Shown: one piece after another, positions 37,714 through 47,068 of the stretch
Numbering within the stretch: the stretch's first letter is position 1
Layout: every line of letters begins with the position of its first letter
Origin: Ganoderma boninense
Taxonomy: Eukaryota > Basidiomycota > Agaricomycetes > Polyporales > Polyporaceae
Reading direction: 5' to 3'
Length of the DNA: 64,000 nucleotides
Assembly: GCA_002900995.3 (NCBI GenBank)
Contig: CM035312.1
Location: 3,306,602 to 3,370,601, forward strand
Notes under the pieces: model-generated
Told to the model about the DNA's origin: nothing
Seen by the model: only the letters and a program-made list of their open reading frames with translations
Database searches by the model: none
Program-made: the position numbers and the translations under genes

Positions 37714-39251
37714 GATGCCGATGCTTATCGACGTCGCCGAACTGGCCGGCCTCGCGGCCGAAGGCGCATTGTACGGTAAGTACGCCTCCACGGCCGTCGC
37801 TCGATCGCATCCGGCCAAGGACTATACTGTCTTTTGTACTGATCCCCGTTCCTTCTCCTTCTCCTTCCATGCCCAGGCGTCTTCGTCTGCCTCTTCGCCG
37901 TGTGCGGCTACGACCTCGTGCGGCGGCGGCGGCGGCACGGCTCGCAGCTGAGCCTGCCGATGGTCTCCGCGGGCGCGCTGCTCGTCGTGCTCGCCACCGC
38001 CCGCTTCGCCGTCGACACCGCGAACGTGTTCGCGGCGTTCATCCGGCACGACCCGCGCGCGGCGCGCATCGCGTACCTCGCGGACGTCACGCAGCCGCTG
38101 TTCACGGCCAAGCACAGCATCCTCGTCGCGGTCCTGCTCGTGGGCGACTCGTTTGTCGTGAGTCCACTGCTATTCCATCGTTGCGTTGTTCGGCTGTTCG
38201 GGCCCTGCGGGAAGGGACGATGCTGAGATATTGGCTGGGCACAGAACTACCGGTGCTGGGTGGTCTGGGGCAAGAACGTCTGGATCGTGCTGTTTCCCAT
38301 CGCTCTCTCCTTTACCAGCGCAGGTACGCGGCCATCAATATATGTATATGTATATGCGCGTTCGAAGACGACCGAGCGTTGCGCTGATACCTACCGATTC
38401 TGATTTTTCAGCGTCGGGCTCGTACACGATGTGGGCGTACGGCCACCTGCCCGACCAGACCGTGCTCTCGGAGGCCTCGTGGCTCAAGGCGTTCTTCTCG
38501 CTCAGCCTCGTCGCGAACGCGTTCTCGACCTGTATGCCTCTTCTTTTCTTCTCTCTTCCCCCCACGTGAGTGCTCCGGGGCGTGCACTGACATCAGCGAC
38601 CACCGGCAGGCATGCTCGCGTTCCGCATCTGGCACGTCGACCACCAGATGGCGGGGAGGACTCAGGCTCGGACGGCGGGCACTGGCAGCGACCGGGACCG
38701 GGACCGGGCGGACCGCAGCCTCACGCCGATCGTGCGCATCGTCCTCGAGAGCGGCGTCCTCAACGCGGCGTACCTCTTCGTGTACGTCATGACGCTCAAC
38801 TTTGGCTCGCAGGGCCTCGAGATCATGTCCGAGATGGTGAGCGCTCTCCGTGGTCCCCCTCCTGTCGCTTCCGTCGCGTCTGTCCAGTTTCGCGACATAG
38901 ACATAGCTAACGTGTGACTGTGCGCAGGCGACGCCGCTGACGGGGATCGTCTTCTCGATCGTCATCCTGCGCGTCGGGCACCAGCGCCACGACGACAGCT
39001 ACTACACGCAGCACGCGGCGGCGGCGCGCACCATGACCTGGCACGTCGGCCCGGGGCGCAAGACTGCGACGCACTTCGCGGGGACGATGTCTCGGGCTGC
39101 CAGTGGGACGGCGGACACCGCGACCGCGGCGGGCTCGAATGCGAACATGTCGGCCCTCGAGGTGTACGTGCACGGCACCACGTCGAAGGCGTACGACGAC
39201 GCGGAGTATGGACGGGAGATGAACTCGTTCGGGGCCGCTGGGGCTGTGTAG
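37714..39251 (+). CDS. Multi-pass membrane protein of unknown function (Agaricomycete type)
   Basis: Six exons: join(37714..37775,37877..38157,38245..38323,38412..38531,38610..38836,38928..39251), about 363 residues. Starts MPMLIDVAELAGLAAEGALY. Hydrophobic segments: GVFVCLFAVCGYDLV, SAGALLVVLATARFAVD, ILVAVLLVGDSFV, IVLFPIALSFTSAASG, FFSLSLVANAFST, VLESGVLNAAYLFVYVMTLN and ATPLTGIVFSIVILRVG, giving about seven helices. The central NYRCWVVWGKN and MLAFRIWHVDHQM motifs occur in the large families of seven-helix membrane proteins expanded in mushroom-forming fungi. The hydrophilic Ser/Thr/Ala-rich tail after the last helix would face the cytosol. No function is assigned; receptor-like behaviour is speculation. 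Confidence 0.75.
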
Positions 39252-39447
39252 TTTCGTGTGGTGTGGCCCGTGGTGTTTTGCTTTCAGAATCCTTTTTTCC
39301 CGTGCACGCTGTACGTTGGATATGTGTACTAGTAGGGCTTCATGTCGCTCTGGTCATTTACACGAATTTTGTGTAATATCGGGAGGTCGCTATGTCATGA
39401 GCACAACGTCACACATGGAGGCTCTGTGCCCAAGCGGCAAGGCTCAT
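39252..39447. other. Intergenic, no gene seen
   Basis: 3' flank of the membrane-protein gene. Confidence 0.5.
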
Positions 39448-39660
39448 TCAGGCTGTGATGGCTGTCTCTCCCCAGGTGCAGCGCCTACGTATGCGGAGTC
39501 CGGAGGACGAGTAGCAAGCTCTGAGTCCATGGTGAGCCCGAGGAGGAACGAGTCGGGCGCCTGAGGCTTGCCCGCTTTGCGGTGCTTGTCCTTGTCGTCG
39601 GTAGCGATAAGGCGGGTGCGCGATGCGGCTCGTGGTAAAGCCGTGCGCTGCGATGTATGG
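39448..39660 (-). pseudogene. Degenerate fragment of the neighbouring HAD phosphatase
   Basis: The minus strand reads KHRKAGKPQAPDSFLLGL, with AHGFTTSRI just upstream in another frame. The intact gene 0.8 kb further on reads KRLKAGKPAPDPFLLAAKEL and AYGCMTRVGI. The fragment covers about 60 codons, has a frame change and no start or splice structure. Same orientation as the parent. Confidence 0.7.
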
Positions 39661-39859
39661 GACACTGGGTATACGCGCACGACGAGCCTTTGTATGGGAC
39701 GGCAAGGAGCCTACAAGAGCTTTTGCCCCACTACGAGGACAAGCGTTGAAGGTTGACCCCGGAGCGGCCCTGGCCAGTTGAGGAACGAAGCGCGGTCCAT
39801 GAGTTGCCTCAGGACTTCCGTGTCGGTCGGGTACCAAGGGTGCGCATGTCGGACAGCTG

Positions 39860-40075
39860 CGGCGTCGACGGTGTGCCGCGCTCCAGACGAGAACGAACAC
39901 CAGTGCTCCGTAGACCACCGTCGTCTTGGAGTCGCGGTTGATACGTAAAAGCAGAAAGATGCGGCCTGCCGTGCCAAGGGCGTCGAGATGGCGAAGATGG
40001 GCGAGGGCTGAGGGGATGAGGAGCGCGGTCGCAGAGAGGGAGGGGATGGATATGTTCAAGGGCGTTAGGCCCTCT
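39860..40075 (-). pseudogene. Fragment of an unidentified membrane-protein-like gene
   Basis: A frame reading ISIPSLSATALLIPSALAHL, LGTAGRIFLLLRI and VVYGALVFVLVWSAAH has membrane-helix character but no start, stop or exon context. Its DNA resembles 27740-27840. It may be a relic of a gene family not otherwise present here. Confidence 0.35.
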
Positions 40076-40416
40076 CTTGTTCTGATGTACTGAGCTTGCG
40101 CGTTGGTCTCCGTTTTTTGTAGTCGCTGCTGCGTCAGAAATGCTCGAAACGACAAACCACAACGACCGTACCGGGGGGGGGGGAACTTCGGCCACTTTTT
40201 GGGCTTTGAAGACTTGCGCCGCTGAACGGCGAGTTCTTGTGATGGAGGGCGTGTATCGCAGCTGGAGTCTTGAGGGGAGACGTTTTACTAAATTTTTTTT
40301 TTTTGCGTACAGAGTACAGAGCAGTATGGATTAAACAACAAGTCCGTCAGCCTCCAGGGCGTCTCTAGCATGGCCGAGATGTCCGATTCATCCATTCATT
40401 CATCCCCTCACAGCAT

Positions 40417-41643
40417 TCACTCCTTCTGCGAAACGACGAACTTCAACCGCTCGCCCTCGACCACAATCCGGACTTGCTCCATAGTGTCCACGACGAAGTG
40501 CGCCCCGCAGTCCTCGATCTTCGTCCGCTCGTGGCTCGTGCACACCGCGATGACCGTCGCCCCAGACGCGACGCCCGCACGGATGCCGGACGGCGAGTCC
40601 TCGAACACGACACAGCGCGTCGCGTCGTACCCGAGCTCCTTCGCGGCCAGGAGGAACGGGTCGGGCGCGGGCTTGCCCGCCTTGAGACGCTTGTCGTCCG
40701 CGGTGATGGTGACGGCGGGGGGCACGATGCCGACGCGCGTCATGCAGCCGTACGCTGAAGCGGACGAGGAAGGGTGGTCAGCCACACTCAAGATTCAGAC
40801 TGGCTGGAATCAAGATGAAGTATGCGCACCGTATGTCTTCGCGCCGGAGGTCGCGACCGCATAGCGGCCCTCGGGGATCGAGTCCATGAGCCGCCTCACC
40901 CCGGGCAGGATGCGCACCGAGCGGTCGACGGCGGCCGCCTCGATCTGCCACGCCTCGAGCGTGTGCTTCGTCTCGAGCTCCATCTTCCACTCCGCGTCGA
41001 CGTTCTCGATCTCCACGACCTCAACGTCCGTGTCTTCGGCTCCGAGTCGGGAGGCGTGGAGGATGAGGAGCGTGGCGAGGCGGCGGATGAACGCTGGGCG
41101 GACGGGCGGGAGCGCGATCTCAGCGCGATCCTCCGACACCGGCATGGACACCGACTCAGCCGACCCGGAGTACGACGCCATCGAGCACTGCGAGTCCAGG
41201 CTCGACGAGCGCGTCGTCGCGTTGCTGACCGTGCTCGACGGCGTCGCCTCCCCCGAGGAGATGGGCGAGAGCCCGCGCGACCCCGAGCCCGAGCCCGGGC
41301 CGTGCGTGGCGTAGGCGTCGGCGAAGAAGAGGATGGACTCCTCGAACGCCTGGACCGCGGCGTCCATCTCGTGCGCGGCGATGTGCGGCTTGAACTGCGC
41401 GAGGTTGTCGACCGCGCGCTTGCCGTGCGTCGCGGCGATGACGTGCGCGGGGTCCTGCCCGATGTCGAGCGCGACTTTGGCCCATGCGGCCTCGACGGCC
41501 GCGATGGAGTCGGTCAGGGTGCCGTCCTAGGGGATGGCAGGGTGCTTGGTTATTAGGGGACATGAGGGAGGAGCGGGAAGAGAGCGTACCATGTCGAAGA
41601 GGACGGCGTCTGCGAAGAAGGTGGTCTCCATGTTGTTAGACAT
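40417..41643 (-). CDS. HAD-superfamily phosphatase with a large low-complexity insertion
   Basis: Three exons: complement(join(40417..40754,40830..41526,41590..41643)), about 362 residues. Motif I (DMDGTLTDS) is split by intron 1. The cap region begins VEAAWAKVALDIGQDPAHVI and AATHGKRAVDNLAQF. Then comes SVRILPGVRRLMDSIPEGRY and ATSGAKTY (motif II, Thr/Ser), KAGKPAPDPFLLAAKELGYD (motif III Lys) and CVVFEDSPSGIRAGVASGA (motif IV acidic), ending KFVVSQKE. This matches fungal glycerol-1-phosphatase or 2-deoxyglucose-6-phosphatase-type enzymes (GPP/DOG), which dephosphorylate small sugar phosphates. Between cap and core there is an extra block of about 110 residues rich in Ser, Gly, Pro and acidic residues (GPGSGSGSRGLSPISSGEAT), absent from the usual 230-250-residue enzymes. 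A TATA box is 104 nt upstream. Confidence 0.85.
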
Positions 41644-41746
41644 GTTGGAGTTTATAATGTGGTTGATAAGTGAGTGTGTGCTTTGTATATTTGGAGACGG
41701 ACGGAGGCGAATGATTTGGTGCGGTCTTAGCCTCAGACACGGGCTT

Positions 41747-41754
41747 CTTTTATA
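41747..41754 (-). promoter_or_regulatory. TATA box of the HAD phosphatase gene
   Basis: TATAAAAG on the minus strand, 104 nt before the start codon at 41643. Confidence 0.6.
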
Positions 41755-42569
41755 CGTCGAGGGACAGGGGCTGGACTTCGTCGAAAAAAATCGACAAGTC
41801 CACACATCCTACAGTGAAGGACCATATGAGGATGTAGCTCAGTGCGGAAGTCGCGACGAGGCTGACTGACCGGGGTAGAAGAATCGTCGGATACTCTGGG
41901 CGTACTAGCACAGCATCTCTACCGTGAAACTAGTTCCCGGACGGAGGCCAGTCAAGACGAATACTGTGCCGCAACATGTCACATACCGGAATCCCTACAC
42001 ATGAGACCAACGAGGCGGCCCCGGGACGCGGCACTCGTTGAATAACGCCCGAGACCATTGGGACGCAGGCCAGACTGACGGATACGCGGACTTCAGGAGC
42101 TAGATGGAAGCACAGTTCCGACTAGACTGTTGCTCAAAATATGAATGGCAAGACGTTGGTCTATCCGTAACCACACGCACCTTCCTGTAGCACCCAATAG
42201 CTTGAACTCCACCGCGCGAATCGTCCTCGGGCGTTTTAGATCATCCCGACCTCCACTATAGAAAACGGCCGTATAACTGCAGTTCCTCGTTGTGGACCCA
42301 GCTGCAAGGCCGATGGTCGAGAATGTGAAGCGTGCCTGGTGCGTCCAGTTTGGCCTGGAGAACGTTCCGAATTGTTTCCCCGGCTTCGGCCGGTGCGAAG
42401 TAGCACGGCTGCTGTGCCCGTTCATAAATGAGCCATAGTGGTAGGATAACAGGCGAAATTTGGGTAGAGGAATACTCACCAGTGGCGAACTGGACCGAAG
42501 GGACATGGTGGTCAATAACAAGACTGGTCTGAGTCGGCAGCGCCCGAGGCTTTCGGCAAGCACTGCATG

Positions 42570-42845
42570 GCTAGTCGGGCCGCGCATTCCGCCGACCAAA
42601 CCGGGTCAAGCGCCGTCCCTTCCGGGAGGCCGCCGGTGCGCTTTTTGTTTCGACCGTCGACCACCGCCGACTTCCGGTCTGCAATGCTGCTATTTCTAAC
42701 ATCGTTATTGGGGCCACATGCACCGTGGGTATCCGCCCGCGGCAGAGTGGGCGGCCGTGACCGCTACTTCGATCCAAAAGGCAGGAGCCTCCTCAAAAGA
42801 CCTCGGCTAACTTGAAGAGTCGCCCCTATTCCTGGCAAAGGTAAG
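42570..42845. repeat. Duplicated upstream block, copy 1 (partner 52630-52910)
   Basis: Shared strings in order include a CCGACC...AAATCGGGT/AAACCGGGT piece, GCGCTTTTTGTT, CGTCGACCACCGC/CGTCGACGACCGC, GACTTCC, ACCGCTACTTCG and CCTGGTAAAGGCAG/CCTGGCAAAGGTAAG. Divergence is about one base in four. Not coding as far as can be seen; it belongs to the duplication that carries the zinc-finger genes. The rest of 41755-43330 holds no supported gene. Confidence 0.6.
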
Positions 42846-43329
42846 TCGTTCGTACGCTGCAGATAAGTCAATGCTTATTGGAAACAGGACAAAGCGCATG
42901 TCGGGCTTATGTAACTGGGCTCGCTTTGTGAACGGCAACCAACGCCGGTCGGGCTGGCCGGCCCAAGCACGATGGCGGCCACCGTCATCACGCCGTCGCC
43001 GACCCGCTGCCTATCCCAATTGTCACTCGAAGGCTGCTAGTCCGAGCAAAACGCGGGGAGGGGATCCTTCGTCTGTCCCCCCTCTCCCCGGCGCGCGAAC
43101 TAGGAGGGTGAATGAGTATCGGCGGGATGCACGATGGTGCGTACGTATTGGCGTGCTAGTGTGAGTCCAGGCCGTTGACATACTCGAAAGCTAACAGTAT
43201 GCGGGGATGTATAGATGGCCACCCGCCATAGAGGGCAATGCGTCGAATATTCTAGGAGACGTCGCCAAAGCTGGGTGCCACTGCCAGTCACGGCGCAGAC
43301 AGGCTGCGCGTCGAACCAAACACCAGCAT

Positions 43330-43761
43330 ATATGCGCCAAAGCAAGACCTGCTTGGTATGGTAAGGTTTACAAGCGAGCGGCGCGAACAAATAAACTGAC
43401 AAATAGCTCCCAACAGGCAGCAGCAAACAATGTTTGAGACATTTTCCATGTACGGTAGGCCACGCGAGGCCTCGTAGGGCCCTTGCGTGGTGGATGTTTG
43501 GTCGTGATTGCCAAATGCCATACATGGCGAAAAGCAATCGCTGCTCGTCCAAGAAGCAATCGAGAGGCAATTGGGGGCAGGATGGGGGCGTATAAAGCGG
43601 GGGCTTCGTTGGGTGTTTGGAAGGCATCCCCAACCTCCCAGAGCCCGCCTCTCCCATCGTCGAACATCCCTCCTCCCTTCGAAACATCCCCTCGCCATCG
43701 AGAAGCATCTTCCCCCTGCTACTAGTCGCACCACCTCCCATCTCCCTACCCGACTACCACC
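43330..43761 (+). promoter_or_regulatory. Promoter of zinc-finger gene 1 (near-copy of 53430-53861)
   Basis: This is the best conserved part of the duplication: GCGGCGCGAACAAATAAACT, TTTGAGACATTTTCCAT, GGCGAAAAGCAATCGCTGCT and GGGCATCC-like blocks are almost identical in both copies. It includes a TATAAAG at 43591-43597, about 165 nt upstream of the ATG, and a long pyrimidine-rich 5' leader. Conservation exceeding that of the flanks suggests selected regulatory sequence or a recent duplication edge. Confidence 0.65.
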
Positions 43762-45352
43762 ATGGCTCCCATTTGCTCCTCAGACCCCTTCAGCACCGCG
43801 AATTGCTGCATCGAGAGAACCGTGTTGGAGGATGGAATCTATGTGACCAGAGTACGTCCTCGTCGCATCTGGATAGCATTCGTTCGTGCTGACGGGTCCT
43901 CCCTCCACTCAGTTCTTCTGCAAACTCTGCGAGGGCTCTGTCAAACGCAAGGCTGACTTCCAACGCCACATGCGCACACACTCCGGGCAAGGGTACGTTA
44001 TCACCTCTTTTCCACAACTACGCGGCGACTGAACGAGACCTCAGGCTTTTCTACTGCACGTGGGAAGGGTGCACCCGCACCGGCGGCTTCTTTCAGAAAA
44101 GCAACATGGAACAACACATCAAATCAGTACAGTGAGCATTAAACTCCGTCCCTCACCTCCTTCAGCGCACCCGCTGACATGCATGGGCCTCTAGCCTCGG
44201 CTGGCAGTACTCCTGCCCCCACTCCTACCTCTCCCCCGACGGCACGGCGTACCCGTGCGACCACTTGGCCTCGGACCCCTCCAGCCTGACCCGCCACAGG
44301 AGCACGAGCCACGGCTGGGACGCTGGAGACGACCCAGAGAAGGTCGCGGTCCCCACACCTGAGGGCGCGACGTTCCCGAACTCGAAATACTATAGAGGCA
44401 AGCGGAAGGCCGACGAGGGCGCCGGCGAGGTGGCCAAGGACTCTGCTGGCGACAACGAGGCTAGTGAGTCAGCCGAGGCCCCTGCTCGCCGCCCGAAACG
44501 GGCAAAGACGATGCCCACCCTTCCTCGTCCCGCACCACCCCCTCATCGTCCCGCTCCGCCCCCTCATCGTCCCGCGCCGCCCCCAAGAGGAAGCAGACGC
44601 GTAGGGCCTCCGCGCCCGCACACGCGCAGGAGCAGGTTTTCGACTCCAGCTCCGTGCTCACCTTCCCCGCCTCCCAGTCCTCCGCGGCTTCCACACCCAG
44701 CCCCATCACGGCCCCCGGCTTGGACCTCGGCTTCGCCAACATGCAGCCGCAGCCCGCCGCAGGCATGAACATCGCGAAGCCCTTCGCCTTCAACCCCTCC
44801 CTCGCCCTCGCCCAGGCCCCGCCCGCGCCGGTCGAGAGCTTTATGGCCCTCCTCAACTCCGACGTCCTCCCCAACCCGCAGGCGCAGGCGCAGACGTACG
44901 CCGGCATGGGCGACATGTCCTTCGTCCCGCAGATGACCGACTTCAACTTCAACTTCAACTTCGACCTCGACTTCACGTCGCCCGTCCCTGCCCTGCCGTC
45001 CTACTGCGACGGCACCATCGACCCCAGCGTCTTCTTGGCCCAGCCCTCCATGCCCGTCCAGCTGCCTCCAGCCGACTTGAACACCAACCCTGGCTTCGCG
45101 TCCACCTCTGCCTCTGCTTTGGGGCCGAACTCGCACTCCTACGGCATGCACTGGCAGAACGGGGGCTACTACCCGACGCCGACGCCGACGCCGGGCTCGT
45201 CGCGCGAGTCGACCGCGTCGCCGGACGTGGGCTTCGGCGCTGGCGCGTTGGCTGGGATGTCCTCCGGGTGGACGCCGTTGTACCCGACCGCGGCCCCATG
45301 GCCTGTCGCGGAAGAGCCCGCGAACTATAATGGCTTCTTCAACTCCGTGTGA
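43762..45352 (+). CDS. C2H2 zinc-finger transcription factor 1 (frameshifted)
   Basis: Four exons; start MAPICSSDPFSTANCCIERT. Three C2H2-type fingers follow: FFCKLCEGSVKRKADFQRHM (C-x2-C-x12-H-x3-H), FYCTWEGCTRTGGFFQKSNM, and YSCPHSYLSPDGTAYPCDHL ending in RHRSTSH. A basic stretch RRPKRAKTMP is followed in the sister gene by a long Ser/Pro-rich and DFNFNF-rich region, a likely activation domain. Here the frame changes near 44512-44525: read straight on, translation ends at 44768 in Pro/Arg-rich sequence, while the conserved tail (SSVLTFPASQSSAASTPSPI, TDFNFNFNFDLDFT, GSSRESTASPD) continues one frame over to a stop at 45350-45352. One missing base would account for it. DNA-binding part intact, C-terminal part lost if the shift is real. 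Confidence 0.75.
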
Positions 45353-47002
45353 GTGCGCGCCCTCGTGTGGCGTGGCACTGTGGTTGTCCCGTCTGTTGTC
45401 TGGCCTCCCACGCCTCTCATGATCTCCAAGCCTCCCTTGGTTCCCGTTCCGTTGCATCTCATCTTGTCCTCGGTCTCAGTCTCGGCATCTTCACGTTGGC
45501 ATCGGACTCTTGCATCTGCACACATCTATCCTTATACCTTCGGCCTGTACATACCCTGCAGTTTATCTCTCCCTCTCTTCGCATCGGCTCTTCATCACAC
45601 TTCTACGCATCTATCGCATCTCTTGCATCGTGTCCATATTGTATTTTTAGCCTTTCCGTTACACACACTCCGTTTAGACATGGCGAGCGATATCACGGGG
45701 CCAATTCACAATGAAGTGATATGATACCCTCTGCATTTAAGGACGGCGCTGTGAGTACTGCTTCCATGCAAAAAAGTATCCGCTCACACTGACAGTAGGG
45801 AAGTGAAGGCTTGCGCAGTATTCATGAGCGATCAGAGTCTCGGAAGCCGCCGACCGAGACCACTGGCACATTGCCCTCAACCATGATGACTGCGCCAATC
45901 TCCTCCAGTGTCCTGGCTCCGATCATTCGCCTCCATGCCAGTTCAAACCACAACATCCGAGGCTGTCTAATGTCTAATGTAAACATGCGGTAGCGGTAAC
46001 GTGCTACGTCGAGGTCTAGCTAATTTACTGGGTACAAGGAGGTAAGGTTCTCGATAATTCGGCCGGTTATACAACTCCACAGGACTGAATTCGTTTCTTC
46101 CACTTCCCAGGTGCTGTGTACGTCTTAGTCATGAAATTTACAAAAGCGAGTATCGGGCTGCCCTCATTTGCTGGACATGAGCCAATGGGGTCAATCCCCG
46201 CGCCGTCGGTGATGGCACTGCCGATATTTTTTTGCCGAGGCTTTGCACCGCCTCGGCACTCCCGAATCCGCTCAGGTCGTCTCTCGCCGCTCAGTAGATA
46301 GACTGAGATTCAAACGTCGACACCCAAGGTTAGGCTATCCATCTAATATACCCCTCTCAAAAGTCTGATGCGCCGCAAGTTTCCAGTCACGGTGGAACAT
46401 AAGAATTTGACCGTGCTGTGCTGGCACATTTGCGACATTGGTAAGCCCAGAATAGCAATTACGTTCCAAACGTAGCTGCGTCATATGCCCTCAGTCAGAG
46501 AGATGCACTGGCGACAAACCGCACGCTCTCTCTCGGGAACCGCGACGAGGGCTTCATGACCCGAGTCAATGTGTCTCGTTCGTGGAGATCGAGTTTTAAG
46601 CAATCAAAGCATGTGAGTACTGTACATAGTGACTAGTAAGTACATCCGAATGTTGACGATTGTCCCGATCACGTAACACATGGACAGTCATATCCAACAT
46701 GCGATGAACGGACTCAAAATAGGGTGAGATATCATTCCATCAGTAACTCGCGAAGCCAATGGGCTGCCAGAGGGGGTAACTTTTCCGCTCGTCGTCACGA
46801 CGTAAGCTGATTTTATGCCTAGTTCCCCCAAACTGAGCTGGCTGGGAAGAATTTTGGTCATTGCAGAGCTCATCGCACACCTCTTCGCCCCCCCGCGGGC
46901 GGGCTAACCTTGAACGTCGCGTTAAGCCTCCGGAGTCATCGACGACGCCCCTGCACCGTGACCGTCTATCTCCGACCGCCGGCCAGTCTTCAACAAATGC
47001 CC
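45353..47002. other. Intergenic, no gene seen
   Basis: The first 350 nt resemble the 3' flank of zinc-finger gene 2 (TCCTCGGTCTCAGTCTCGG and GGCATCTTCAC blocks). The remainder to the P450 promoter has no supported feature. Confidence 0.55.
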
Positions 47003-47010
47003 TATATAAC
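47003..47010 (+). promoter_or_regulatory. TATA box of P450 B1
   Basis: TATATAAC, about 60 nt upstream of the ATG at 47069. Confidence 0.55.
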
Positions 47011-47068
47011 GGGTTACTTGCACAGTGGATCGCCGGTCATTGTCTTCGCAGCTCACCTTCTTCCGCCA

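Noticed and set aside
41828..41905. tRNA-Ala-like 5' half (GGATGTAGCTCAGTGCGG)
   Set aside because: No anticodon stem or T-arm (no GTTCGA) follows at the right distance and the acceptor arm cannot pair.
44564..45457. 297-codon minus-strand frame opposite zinc-finger gene 1
   Set aside because: Gly/Arg-rich antisense shadow; the sense strand has conserved protein signal.
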